A DNA stretch of 41,951 bases, taken from assembly GCA_902768805.1 (NCBI GenBank), contig CACXMX010000026.1, positions 1 through 41,951 of the forward strand, read 5' to 3'. This DNA is from Oscillospiraceae bacterium (lineage in GTDB: Bacteria > Bacillota > Clostridia > Oscillospirales > Oscillospiraceae). The position numbers were made by a program, and so were the translations under genes. A model generated the notes under the pieces. That model did not search any database and was not told the origin of the DNA. It saw nothing but the letters and a program-made list of their open reading frames with translations. Positions 7,683 through 16,616 of the stretch are shown here, piece by piece; the stretch's first letter is position 1, and the number at the start of each line of letters is the position of its first letter.

Positions 7683-9556
7683 GCTTTCTCCTTCTCGGTA
7701 TAGATCATAAGCGCGGCCATATCCGCGGGGGATACGCCGGAGATCCGCGAAGCCTGCCCGAAATTCTCCGGCCTGATCGACGAGAGCTTCTGACGGGCCT
7801 CTGTCCGCAGTCCGGGCACCCGGTCGTAATCGATATCCGGGGGCAGCCGCCGGCTCTCCATACGGCGGAATTCCTCAACCTGCTTGAGCTGTCTGCGGAT
7901 ATAGCCCTCGTATTTGACGGTAATGGATACCTCTTCCCAAACGGCGCGGGGAAGGTCCGGACGGCCGGGGTCGAAAGGAGCCAGATCCGTGTAGCTCAGC
8001 TGGGGCCGGCGCAGGAGATCGGCCAGAGATACGCCGGAGGAGACCGGCGCCGTGTTTTTTTCTTCAAGCAGATGATTGAGCTCCTCCGACGGGGGAATAA
8101 AGACGCGCTCGAGTCTGCCGCGCTCCTTTTCCACACAGGCGTATTTGGTCCGCACGGCGGCGAGCCGCTCGTCGGAGATCAGGCCGATCCTGTGCCCGAT
8201 GGGACTCAGCCTCTCATCGGCGTTGTCCTGCCGGTGCAGAAGGCGATACTCGCTCCGCGAAGTCATGATGCGGTACGGCTCCTCGGTCCCCTTGGTGACG
8301 AGGTCGTCGATCAGCGTGCCGATATACCCGTCGGAACGGCGGAGGATCATGGGCTCTTCACCCTTGAGCCTGAGAGCCGCGTTCACGCCCGCCACAAAGC
8401 CCTGAACGGCCGCCTCCTCATAACCCGAGGAGCCGTTGAACTGACCGGCGCCGTAAAGGCCGGGGATCTTCCGGCATTCCAATGTCGGCTTCAGCTCCGT
8501 GGGATCGACGCAGTCGTACTCGATGGCGTAAGCGCTGCGCTCAAACTCCGCCCGCTCCAGGCCGGGGATCGTGTGCACCATCGAGACCTGCACGTCCTCC
8601 GGCAGCGAGGAGGACAGACCCTGGATATAGAGCTCGGAGGTATTCAGTCCCATGGGCTCGATAAACAGCTGATGCCGGGGCTTGTCGGGGAAGGTGACGA
8701 TCTTGGTCTCTATGGAGGGGCAGTAACGCGGCCCGGTGCTCTCGATCGTTCCGTTGAACAGGGGGCTGCGGTCCAGATTCGCGCGGATGATCTCATGGGT
8801 CTGCTCATTGGTATAGGTGAGATAACACACGGCCCTGTTGCATACGCTTTTGCCCTCGTTGGAGAAAGAAAAAGGCTCTATGTCCTCGTCCCCGGGCTGG
8901 AGCTCCATTTTGTCAAAAGATACGCTGCGGGCGTTGACGCGCGGCGGCGTACCGGTCTTGAAGCGGCGCATACGGAGCCCCATGCCCGCCAGACAGCCGG
9001 TGAGCCGCTCGGCGGCCGCCAGTCCGTCGGGGCCTGAGCTGCGCACCACATCGCCGATGATGGTACGGCCGCCGAGATAGGTGCCTGTGGCGATCACGAC
9101 GGCCCGGCATGCAAATTCCGCTCCGGTATGAGTCGTGACAGAGGAAACGCGTCCCTCCGTCAGACCGATCGAAACGACCTCCGCCTGGCGAAGAGTCAGG
9201 TTTTCCTGCTGCTCGAGAGTCTGCTTCATCCGCTCCTGATACCTGCGGCGGTCCGCCTGCGCGCGAAGGGAATGCACGGCGGGGCCTTTGCCGCGATTGA
9301 GCATGCGGAACTGAATGCACGTCTCATCGGCCGCTTTGCCCATCTCTCCGCCCAGAGCGTCCAGTTCGCGGACCAGGTGCCCTTTTCCCGTACCGCCGAT
9401 GGCCGGGTTGCACGGCATGTTGCCAACGCTGTCCAGATTCACGGTAAAGCAGATGGTTCGCATGCCCAGCCTGGCCGAGGCAAGAGCGGCTTCGATGCCC
9501 GCGTGCCCGGCTCCGATCACGGCGACGTCATAATCGCCGGCATGATAACGGGTCAT
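7679..9556 (-). CDS. mnmG: tRNA uridine-5-carboxymethylaminomethyl modification enzyme MnmG
   Basis: MnmG (GidA) works with MnmE to install the cmnm5 group on U34 of tRNAs, using FAD, NADH and methylene-THF. The 625-residue length is typical. The FAD-binding loop [11 protein letters not shown] is near residue 15, followed by [32 protein letters not shown] and [13 protein letters not shown] are also present, with the helical C-terminal MnmE/tRNA-binding domain ending in [16 protein letters not shown] 9556 overlaps the pepD stop by 4 nt, and its own stop overlaps the next gene by 4 nt. In many Bacillota mnmG sits beside mnmE/rsmG; here it sits in a protease and two-component operon instead. Confidence 0.97.
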   Translation of the reverse strand: MTRYHAGDYDVAVIGAGHAGIEAALASARLGMRTICFTVNLDSVGNMPCNPAIGGTGKGHLVRELDALGGEMGKAADETCIQFRMLNRGKGPAVHSLRAQADRRRYQERMKQTLEQQENLTLRQAEVVSIGLTEGRVSSVTTHTGAEFACRAVVIATGTYLGGRTIIGDVVRSSGPDGLAAAERLTGCLAGMGLRMRRFKTGTPPRVNARSVSFDKMELQPGDEDIEPFSFSNEGKSVCNRAVCYLTYTNEQTHEIIRANLDRSPLFNGTIESTGPRYCPSIETKIVTFPDKPRHQLFIEPMGLNTSELYIQGLSSSLPEDVQVSMVHTIPGLERAEFERSAYAIEYDCVDPTELKPTLECRKIPGLYGAGQFNGSSGYEEAAVQGFVAGVNAALRLKGEEPMILRRSDGYIGTLIDDLVTKGTEEPYRIMTSRSEYRLLHRQDNADERLSPIGHRIGLISDERLAAVRTKYACVEKERGRLERVFIPPSEELNHLLEEKNTAPVSSGVSLADLLRRPQLSYTDLAPFDPGRPDLPRAVWEEVSITVKYEGYIRRQLKQVEEFRRMESRRLPPDIDYDRVPGLRTEARQKLSSIRPENFGQASRISGVSPADMAALMIYTEKEKA

Positions 9557-10992
9557 TTCCCGGCGATGCGGCGCAGAACGGCGCGCACCAGTGCGTCGCA
9601 GTTATCGACGCTCTCCAGGATCAGCGTTTCTTTGGGGGAGTGGATGTCAAGGATCTCAGGACCGATGGAAATGATGTCCAGAGCGGGATTCTTGTTTGCC
9701 CACGCGCCGCATTCCAGACCGGCGTGGACAGGCTCGACGCGGATCGGCGTTCCGAACAGCGCGAGGAATTCCTCCTCGCAGATCTTCAGCAGGGCGCTGT
9801 CGGGCTTCACCGGCCAGGCGGGACCTGAGGACATCACGCTCAGAGTATAGCCGTACTTTTCCGCAAGGGAGAGAAAATCTTTTTTCATCTCGGCGGTCAG
9901 AGCGGGCTCGGAGCTGCGCTGATGGATCATAAATTCAAAACAGCCGTCCTTCAGCTCGGCGATGCCGGTATTGGCGGAGCTCTCCACAAGTCCGGGGATA
10001 GAGGGGGAGAAGGTGTTCACGCCGTCGTGTACCCGGGTAAGGATGGAGAGAGTATCCGTCGTCATCGCCGGAGTGAGCGCGCGTCCGGCCGTGTCCGCGT
10101 CCGAAACGGAAACGACCGCGCCGGGATCGGTCTGGGCGCATTTTTCCAGTTCGATATCGATCTCACGCCTGCACGCGTCCAGAAAAGCGTCCGCGTGCGC
10201 GTCGTCAACGGCGGCGACAGCCTCCGCGACGGAGGGAACGGCGTTGTGCGCGGTACCGCCGCGGAAGGAGCACAGGCGCACCCGCGCTCCGGTGGATTCG
10301 GCGGACCGGAGAAGCACGCGGGCAGCGAGCCGGATCGCGTTGGCTCTTCCCAGGTGGATCTGAGCCCCGGAGTGTCCGCCCTCAAATCCGGAGAGCTTCA
10401 GCGCGAAAAACGAGTCGCCCTCCGCGCTCTCCCATTCGGCGGGCCGTGAGAGCAGATACATATCGCTGCCCGCGCTGGAGCAGCACAGAGAACCGAAGGA
10501 TTCCCAGTCCAGATTGATCAGGAACGCAGCGTCCAGATGCCGGGGATCGAGAGCGTTTGCCCCGAGCATCCCGTCCTCCTCGTCCACGGTGAATATAGCG
10601 CGAAGAGGCCCGTGCACGGCGCCGGCATCCTCCAGAACAGTCATGGCGACGGCAACTCCGGCTCCGTCGTCTCCTCCGAGGGAGGTGCCGTCCGCCGTGA
10701 GCGTTCGGCCGTCGCTGATCACATGGATCGGATCGGACAGCGGATCGTATTCCCGTCCCGGTTCGGCCACGCACACCATGTCCATGTGCGCCTGCAGGAT
10801 CGTACAGGGGGCGCCTTCGTTCCCGGGAGAAGCCTTTTTATCGATAATGATGTTGCCCGCGTCGTCGCGGCAGACGGCCAAACCCCGTTCGGCGGCCCAG
10901 TCGCGCAGAAACAGGCTGACCGCCTCCTCATGGTGGGATTTGCGCGGGATCGCGGCCAGAGACAGGAAATTGCGGATGATCTGATCGTTCAT
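9553..10992 (-). CDS. pepD: Aminoacyl-histidine dipeptidase, M20C family
   Basis: This cytosolic zinc metallopeptidase hydrolyses Xaa-His and other dipeptides. The 479-residue protein has the M20 metal-ligand motifs in order: QAHMDMV (His69), GGDDGAGVA (bridging Asp108/109) and [11 protein letters not shown] (catalytic and ligand Glu138/139). Later come NLDWE (about 177-181) and a C-terminal HAGLECG and HSPKE pair containing ligand histidines. Length and motif order fit PepD. It begins 21 nt after the htrA stop, so it is probably in the same transcript, and overlaps mnmG by 4 nt. Peptide turnover fits functionally behind a quality-control protease. Confidence 0.94.
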   Translation of the reverse strand: MNDQIIRNFLSLAAIPRKSHHEEAVSLFLRDWAAERGLAVCRDDAGNIIIDKKASPGNEGAPCTILQAHMDMVCVAEPGREYDPLSDPIHVISDGRTLTADGTSLGGDDGAGVAVAMTVLEDAGAVHGPLRAIFTVDEEDGMLGANALDPRHLDAAFLINLDWESFGSLCCSSAGSDMYLLSRPAEWESAEGDSFFALKLSGFEGGHSGAQIHLGRANAIRLAARVLLRSAESTGARVRLCSFRGGTAHNAVPSVAEAVAAVDDAHADAFLDACRREIDIELEKCAQTDPGAVVSVSDADTAGRALTPAMTTDTLSILTRVHDGVNTFSPSIPGLVESSANTGIAELKDGCFEFMIHQRSSEPALTAEMKKDFLSLAEKYGYTLSVMSSGPAWPVKPDSALLKICEEEFLALFGTPIRVEPVHAGLECGAWANKNPALDIISIGPEILDIHSPKETLILESVDNCDALVRAVLRRIAGK

Positions 10993-11013
10993 ATCGCTTG
11001 TCCTTTCTTGGGA

Positions 11014-12378
11014 TCAGTATACTTCGATGACGTCCTTGAGCGTAACGGTAACGTCAAAGGAACGGGGTTTGGGGTCCTTTCTCCAGACAGTCAGGGTCAT
11101 GGTGTCGCCCACGCTCAGCTCTGCGATCACCCCGGTCACCTCATCCGTCGTTTTAACAGGACTGCCGTTTACCGCCGTGATGATATCTCCGGGCAGAATG
11201 CCTTTCGCCTCGCAGTCCGAACCCTCGGACACGGCGCTGACATACAGACCCTCGGGAAGCTCGTACTGTTCGCGAGCGGAATCGGGGATCGGGCCGAGAG
11301 TAAGCCCCAGCGCGGGACGTCCCGTGACCTTACCTTTGCCGAGGATCGAGTCGGCCATGGTCTTGACGGTGCGCGACGGGATGGCAAAGCCGACGCCTTC
11401 GACGGCAACGTCTCCGCCTCTGTTGCTCATCTTCATATTCGTGATGCCGATGATCTGGCCGGCCATGTTGATGAGAGGCCCGCCCGAGTTGCCCTCGTTG
11501 ATGGGAGCGCTGGTCTGCAGAAGCGTCTGGGTGATCCCGTTATAGGATATGTCCCGGTCGATGCCGGAAATGATCCCCTCGGTCATGGTGCTGCGGAACT
11601 CCCGGCCCAGGGGGTTTCCTATGGCGACGACCTGATCGCCGACATTCAGGTCGGAGGCGTCGCAGAATTCACCGGGAACCAATCCCGCCGCGTCTATCTT
11701 GAGAACGGCGATATCGCTGCGGGAATCGTAGCCCACGAGAAGGGCGTCGTACTCGCTGTCGTTCCAAAGGGTGATCCTGGCGCGGCAGGAGCCCTCCACC
11801 ACGTGCGCGTTCGTTACGATATAGCCGTCCCGCGTGAGGACGATGCCGGTGCCCCAATAGTACTGCTCATCACTATTTTCATTGATAAACGCGGTGACCG
11901 CCACCACCGACGGGGAACACTTGGCGTAGACCTCCTGAAGCGAGAGATCCTTTCCTCCCGTGGGCATGAGCGTAAGAGAGATGCCGGGAAACTCCTTTAC
12001 GGTCGGGATGGTGCATTTTTCATGCTCTTCCTGAGGCGTATAGTAATTTTTGAAGAATTCCCGGAAATCATCGATGATGCCGGAAGGGGAGTCTTCCTTC
12101 GGTTCCGCGTCTTTCGGCTCGCCGCTCTCCGTACCGCCGTCCGGGGATACCGGCTCCCGCTCCTGCGCCTGCTGCGTTTCCGCGGGAAGAGTTCGTTTGG
12201 GAGCGAACGCCGCGGACGATCCCGCGATCAGCGCGATCACGAGCAGAACGGAGATAAGAGGCTTCACCCAGCCGGACCGCGAGGGCCGCTCCGGGGCGGG
12301 CTCCTCCTCATTCTCAGCCGGAGGAGCGTACCAGTTCTCCTTTTCATTTTCGGAATTGTTGTACCAGGATTGATTCAT
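11014..12378 (-). CDS. htrA: HtrA/DegP-like serine protease with PDZ domain
   Basis: Membrane-anchored S1C protease that degrades damaged extracytoplasmic proteins. Of 454 residues, 1-36 are an acidic/proline-rich cytoplasmic tail and about 37-60 a transmembrane helix. An acidic linker follows, then a trypsin-like domain with catalytic triad His192 (TNAHVVEG), Asp222 (SDIAVLKI) and Ser298 (EGNSGGPL). A C-terminal PDZ domain (about 350-445, with GLYVSAVSEGS and GDIITAVNG) completes it. The gene lies 22 nt downstream of a sensor kinase gene, like other HtrA genes controlled by envelope-stress two-component systems, so control by the neighbouring pair is a reasonable inference. ATG 12378 is followed directly by the polar tail. 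Confidence 0.95.
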   Translation of the reverse strand: MNQSWYNNSENEKENWYAPPAENEEEPAPERPSRSGWVKPLISVLLVIALIAGSSAAFAPKRTLPAETQQAQEREPVSPDGGTESGEPKDAEPKEDSPSGIIDDFREFFKNYYTPQEEHEKCTIPTVKEFPGISLTLMPTGGKDLSLQEVYAKCSPSVVAVTAFINENSDEQYYWGTGIVLTRDGYIVTNAHVVEGSCRARITLWNDSEYDALLVGYDSRSDIAVLKIDAAGLVPGEFCDASDLNVGDQVVAIGNPLGREFRSTMTEGIISGIDRDISYNGITQTLLQTSAPINEGNSGGPLINMAGQIIGITNMKMSNRGGDVAVEGVGFAIPSRTVKTMADSILGKGKVTGRPALGLTLGPIPDSAREQYELPEGLYVSAVSEGSDCEAKGILPGDIITAVNGSPVKTTDEVTGVIAELSVGDTMTLTVWRKDPKPRSFDVTVTLKDVIEVY

Positions 12379-12400
12379 ATCAGTTCACCGTGACCGTTCA

Positions 12401-13864
12401 TCAGGTTTCGGACCGCTTTTTGCTGTCCGATTTTTTCGTTTCCTGCTTCAGCGACAGGGAGAAAACAAAATCCGTGACGCCCTGGCGGCTGGTAACAGCG
12501 ATATCCTCTCCGTGATTCTTGAGGATCGTTTTCACAATATAGAGTCCGAGTCCCACCCCGTCCCGATCCTGACTGCGGCTGCGGTCGGACTTGTGGAACC
12601 GGTCGAAAAGAAGGGGGATCTCCGACTCGGGGATCGTCGCGCCGTGGTTCCGGACGGACACATAGGCCTTGGAGCTGTCTTTCCACAGGGATACGCCCAG
12701 CTCCGTTCCCTCGCGGGAAAACTTGACGGCGTTGTCAAAGAGGTTGTATACCACCTGGGTGATCGCGTCGGAATTCCCGAGCACATAGATCGCCTCCTCG
12801 GGCACCTGGAAGCTTACGTCGAGCGACTTGCTTTCGATCTTGTCGGCAAAGCTCAGCAGGGTGCGGCGGAGGACTTCTCCTATATCAAAGCTCTGGCGGA
12901 GGAGTTCCGCGGTGTCCGTGGCCTGAAGCCGGGACAGCTCGAGCATGCTCCGGACCAGTCTCGAGAGACGCTTTGTCTCCGAGGAGATGGTCTGCAGATA
13001 CTTCCTTTCGTTTTCCGGAGGAATGGTCCCGTCCAGTATGCCGTCGGCAAATCCGGCGATCGTCGTCATGGGAGATTTCAGCTCGTGAGATACGTTGGCA
13101 ATGAACTCATCACGCCGGGATTCGGCCTTCTCCAGAGACTCTGCCATGGAGTTGAAGGCCTCCGCCAGCTCTCCGATCTCATCGTCCCGGTCCGAGATGT
13201 CCACGCGCACGGACAGGTCGCCACGGCCGTAACGCCGGGCAGCCTCCGCCATTTCCCTCAGGGGCTGCGACTGAACGTGCGAGTTCGCGAGGGAAAAGGA
13301 CAGGGACAGTATCAGCACAAAGAGGCTGATGAGGAAAAACAGAGGCAGGATCGACTGCCAGACGGAGAGAGCCTCGTGGGTATCCCGCGAGACGAACAGA
13401 TACCCCAGAGGAGCTCCGTCGGAGGAGCACAGGGCGGTCACGACCGAATAGCGCTGCTGGGCGTACATTCCGTTCATCCTGCCCAGCTCCGAGTAGGAGC
13501 CGGAGCGGGGAAGAGCGGCCATGAAATCCCTGTCCAGCGACATGCCGATGTGTTCACAGGTAAAATCCGGGTCGGAGCAGGACTGAACGACACCGTCCGT
13601 ATCCGTGATGAATATATGCTCGCCGTTGCTGCAGGCTACGGCGGAGAGCGTCATGCTCAGCTCGGGAGCGCGAAGATCTCCACCGTCGGAGTAGGCCACG
13701 GCGATCACCGAGAGCTCGCGGGCGGAGCTGTCCACCTGAGCGGCCGTCTCGGAAAGGAAGACGCGCCGGCTGGCGAACCCGAAGGCGATGCCGATAAGCA
13801 GAAAGCTGACCAGGATCAGCACGGCCGTGCTGATGAAGTTGCGTATATACGAGCTGTGCATCAC
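12401..13864 (-). CDS. Sensor histidine kinase with extracytoplasmic domain and HAMP
   Basis: A 487-residue membrane kinase. Transmembrane helix 1 is at about 10-31, an extracytoplasmic sensory domain at about 32-170 (with several cysteines), and transmembrane helix 2 at about 171-193. HAMP follows at about 194-247, with DDEIGELAEAFN. The dimerization domain has the phospho-accepting His260 in FIANVSHELKSPMTTI. The ATPase domain has N-box NLFDNAVKF and G-box DRDGVGLGLYIV. It is PhoR/WalK-like in layout without a PAS domain. It overlaps the response regulator by 4 nt. The signal is unknown; linkage to htrA suggests envelope or misfolding stress. Confidence 0.94.
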   Translation of the reverse strand: MMHSSYIRNFISTAVLILVSFLLIGIAFGFASRRVFLSETAAQVDSSARELSVIAVAYSDGGDLRAPELSMTLSAVACSNGEHIFITDTDGVVQSCSDPDFTCEHIGMSLDRDFMAALPRSGSYSELGRMNGMYAQQRYSVVTALCSSDGAPLGYLFVSRDTHEALSVWQSILPLFFLISLFVLILSLSFSLANSHVQSQPLREMAEAARRYGRGDLSVRVDISDRDDEIGELAEAFNSMAESLEKAESRRDEFIANVSHELKSPMTTIAGFADGILDGTIPPENERKYLQTISSETKRLSRLVRSMLELSRLQATDTAELLRQSFDIGEVLRRTLLSFADKIESKSLDVSFQVPEEAIYVLGNSDAITQVVYNLFDNAVKFSREGTELGVSLWKDSSKAYVSVRNHGATIPESEIPLLFDRFHKSDRSRSQDRDGVGLGLYIVKTILKNHGEDIAVTSRQGVTDFVFSLSLKQETKKSDSKKRSET

Positions 13865-14553
13865 GAATCACTGAGTTCGAACTTATATCCCACGCCCCAT
13901 ACCGTCTTGAGCGACCATTTGTCCGATACGCCCTCCAGCTTTTCGCGCAGGCGTTTGATGTGGACGTCCACGGTGCGCGAGTCTCCGAAATAGTCGAAGC
14001 CCCAGACCTCGTCAAGAAGCTGGTTGCGGGTGAACACGCGGTTGGGCGAGGAAGCGAGATGATAGAGAAGCTCCATTTCCTTCGGAGGGACCTCCATCCT
14101 CTTTCCGTCCACGACGAGCTCATAGGAATCAAGATTGATCACAAGCTTATCAAAGGTGAGCTTGCGCTCCGCGGGCTGGACCGTCTCACCGCTGCCGCGG
14201 CGCATAACGGCGTGGATCCGAGCCATCAGCTCCGTCACCTCGAACGGCTTGGTGACGTAGTCGTCCGCTCCCATCTCCAGTCCGGAGATCTTGTCAAAGG
14301 TCTCCCCCTTGGCGGTGAGCATAATGATCGGGACCTGGGATGTTTTGCGGATCTCGGAACAGACGACCCATCCGTCCAGCGCGGGGAGCATGATGTCCAG
14401 CAGGATCAGGTCGGGAGAAAGGGTCTGCGCCATGTGGATCCCCTCCGCGCCGTCGCCGGCGTGAAAGACCTCAAATCCGTCCTTCTCAAGATACAGCCGC
14501 AGGAGTTCGGCGATATTGCCGTCGTCTTCCACGACCAGGACTTTTTTCTTCAA
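13861..14553 (-). CDS. OmpR/PhoB-family response regulator
   Basis: DNA-binding partner of the kinase. The receiver domain has the acidic pair Asp10/Asp11, phosphorylation site Asp53 (LILLDIMLP) and the conserved lysine in DDYVTKPFE. The C-terminal winged-helix domain has the PPKEMELLYHLASSPNRVFTR start and the RTVDVHIKRLREKL recognition helix. I chose the TTG at 14553 because AGGAGG (14562-14567) is 8 nt upstream and the receiver domain begins there (230 aa). The frame is open to 14799, but that extension would add 82 residues with no family similarity. It is the first gene of the six-gene operon down to 6876. Confidence 0.94.
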   Translation of the reverse strand: MKKKVLVVEDDGNIAELLRLYLEKDGFEVFHAGDGAEGIHMAQTLSPDLILLDIMLPALDGWVVCSEIRKTSQVPIIMLTAKGETFDKISGLEMGADDYVTKPFEVTELMARIHAVMRRGSGETVQPAERKLTFDKLVINLDSYELVVDGKRMEVPPKEMELLYHLASSPNRVFTRNQLLDEVWGFDYFGDSRTVDVHIKRLREKLEGVSDKWSLKTVWGVGYKFELSDS

Positions 14554-14650
14554 GGATACAGCCTCCTTTGTCTTCGGATCGGAAACGGCGGAAGGGAGCT
14601 GATCATGCCGCTCCTGAAACCGGCCGCGTATAATCATAATACGACATATT

Positions 14651-14679
14651 ATTATACACCTTTTTCTTTCCGCTGGAAA
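14651..14679 (-). promoter_or_regulatory. Probable promoter of the two-component/htrA operon
   Basis: A perfect TATAAT on the minus strand (14651-14656), 17-nt spacer, and a weak TTTCCA -35. The weak -35 may mean activator dependence, for example autoregulation; that is inference. Confidence 0.5.
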
Positions 14680-14745
14680 CACCCAATCTTTCCGCAATTG
14701 TAAAAAAACCGTGACGAAGAACGCTCTGTCCGGAGACCTCCCGGC

Positions 14746-14774
14746 TTGAATTTGCGCAGGCGCTGTGTTACTAT
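14746..14774 (+). promoter_or_regulatory. Sigma-A promoter for the AMP-binding enzyme
   Basis: TTGAAT, 17-nt spacer, TACTAT. The roughly 65-nt leader contains a small AACGG/CCGTT hairpin with a T-run (about 14802-14817). The rest of the 14554-14846 gap holds only this promoter and the opposing one. Confidence 0.7.
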
Positions 14775-14846
14775 GACCCCGCAAAAAGGATCGTTTCACG
14801 CAAACGGTTCCGTTTTTATGCTTTAATGTATATGGGAGGTAACAGA

Positions 14847-16577
14847 ATGCCGGAGATCACCGCCGGTACACCGTGGCGTTCCAGCATGGGAGACATTCCG
14901 ATGACGCTGGAATATCCCGAGGGATCCATGGTGGACGTTCTGGGGGAAATTGCGGAGAAATACCCCAACAACATAGCGTTCGATTTTATGGGCAGGGCGA
15001 CGTCCTACAGGGAAATGATGAAAAATATCGAGCAGTGCGCCCGCTCGCTCAAAACCATCGGGATCCGGGAAAACGACCGTGTGACCATCGCCATGCCCAA
15101 TTGTCCTCAGGCGATATACCTGTTTTACGCAGTCAATATGGTGGGGGCCGTGGCGAACATGGTGCACCCCCTTTCCGGCGAGAAAGAGCTGGAGTTTTAT
15201 ATCAACGAGTCCGGAAGCGTTACGGTGGTGACGCTGGACCAGTTTTATCACAAGATCGAGGCGATACGCGCCGACACCTGCGTTGTGAACGTGGTGATCG
15301 CCAGCATCAAGGACGCGCTCAGCCGCCCGGTACGCGCGGGATATATGCTCACCGAGGGACGGAAGATCGAAAAGATCCCGGACGACGCTCCCGTGATCCG
15401 GTGGAAGGAGTTCATGCGCCTGGGCAGGTCCTGTTTCTGGAAATACAAAGTCCGCAGGACCGGAGACGATCCCGCTGTGATCCTCTATTCCGGCGGAACC
15501 ACCGGCACGACAAAGGGCATACTGCTCACCAACAGGAATTTCAACGCTCTGGCGCGGCAGATCACAGCCACAAATCCCATGTTCCGGCCCGGAGACAAAA
15601 TGCTCTCGGCCATGCCGCTGTTCCACGGCTTCGGACTCGGGGTGTGCATCCACTCCATGCTCGCCAACGGGGGCAGGTGCGTGCTGGTACCGCGCTTCAC
15701 GGCGAAAAGCTATGCAGGGCTGATCACAAAATACCGCTGCAATTTCATCGCCGGCGTTCCCACTTTGTATGAGGCGCTGCTGAGGATCCCCGGCATGGAA
15801 CGCGCGGATCTGAGCTGTCTGAAGGGAGTATTCTCCGGAGGGGATTCCCTGTCAGTGGAGCTGAAAAAGAAATTTGACCGCTTCCTGTACGATCATAAAG
15901 CCACGATCCAGGTCCGCGAGGGCTACGGGACCACCGAAACGGTGACCGCCTGCTGCCTGACTCCCCCCAACATGTTCAAGGAGGGGAGCATCGGCATACC
16001 GTTTCCCGACACCTACATCAAAATCGTCCGCCCCGGCACGGACGAGGAGCTGCCCTACGGGGAGGAGGGGGAGATCCTTCTCGCCGGCCCCACCGTCATG
16101 AAGGAATACGTCAATCATCCCGAGGAAACGGCCCGGACGCTCCGCCGCCATGCCGACGGACTGACCTGGGTCTATACGGGAGATCTTGGGACTATGGACG
16201 ACGAAGGGTTCATATACTTCAGAGGCCGGGCCAAGAGGATGATCGTCACGTCCGGATATAATGTGTACCCCGCGCAGCTCGAGAACATCCTCGACGCGCA
16301 TGAGAGCGTGCAGATGAGCTGCGTGATCGGAGTACCCGACCCGTACAGAATGCAGCGCGTCAAGGCCTTCGTTATGCTCAAGCCGGGCGTCCCGGCCTCG
16401 GATGAGACAAGAGCGGACATTCTCGCCTACTGCGAAAAGCGTATCGCCCGATACGCCATGCCCAAAGAGATCGAATTCCGCGATGAGCTGCCCAAGACCC
16501 TCGTGGGAAAGGTGGCTTACCGCGTGCTGGAGGAAGAGGAAGAAGCCCGGCGGGAGACGGCCGGGGACGACCGGTAA
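14847..16577 (+). CDS. Acyl-CoA synthetase-like AMP-binding ligase
   Basis: Adenylate-forming enzyme that would activate a carboxylic acid as acyl-AMP and transfer it, most likely to CoA. The 576-residue protein has the ATP-binding loop LYSGGTTGTTKG (about 213-224), the EGYGTTET motif, the YTGDLG aspartate, the hinge GRAKRMIVTSGYNVYP and the C-terminal catalytic lysine in LPKTLVGKVAY. The overall pattern is long-chain fatty-acid-CoA ligase-like, but the substrate cannot be read from sequence. ATG 14847 follows GGGAGG by 7 nt; an upstream in-frame ATG at 14826 lacks a site. It stands alone with its own promoter and no beta-oxidation, PKS or NRPS genes beside it. Confidence 0.85.
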   Translation: MPEITAGTPWRSSMGDIPMTLEYPEGSMVDVLGEIAEKYPNNIAFDFMGRATSYREMMKNIEQCARSLKTIGIRENDRVTIAMPNCPQAIYLFYAVNMVGAVANMVHPLSGEKELEFYINESGSVTVVTLDQFYHKIEAIRADTCVVNVVIASIKDALSRPVRAGYMLTEGRKIEKIPDDAPVIRWKEFMRLGRSCFWKYKVRRTGDDPAVILYSGGTTGTTKGILLTNRNFNALARQITATNPMFRPGDKMLSAMPLFHGFGLGVCIHSMLANGGRCVLVPRFTAKSYAGLITKYRCNFIAGVPTLYEALLRIPGMERADLSCLKGVFSGGDSLSVELKKKFDRFLYDHKATIQVREGYGTTETVTACCLTPPNMFKEGSIGIPFPDTYIKIVRPGTDEELPYGEEGEILLAGPTVMKEYVNHPEETARTLRRHADGLTWVYTGDLGTMDDEGFIYFRGRAKRMIVTSGYNVYPAQLENILDAHESVQMSCVIGVPDPYRMQRVKAFVMLKPGVPASDETRADILAYCEKRIARYAMPKEIEFRDELPKTLVGKVAYRVLEEEEEARRETAGDDR

Positions 16578-16616
16578 GAAAAGGGATCTGTCCGTCGGAC
16601 AGATCCCTTTTCTTAC
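16574..16616. terminator. Bidirectional terminator shared by two convergent genes
   Basis: A perfect 20-bp inverted repeat (16574-16593 and 16597-16616) with a 3-nt loop. The A-rich and T-rich outer ends suit termination in both directions. The stop codons of both convergent genes (TAA at 16575-16577, and complement 16613-16615) are inside the arms. Confidence 0.9.

Noticed and set aside
14554..14799. N-terminal extension of the response regulator
   Set aside because: The added residues have no family similarity. The TTG at 14553 has an ideal AGGAGG, and the likely promoter (14651-14679) lies within the extension.
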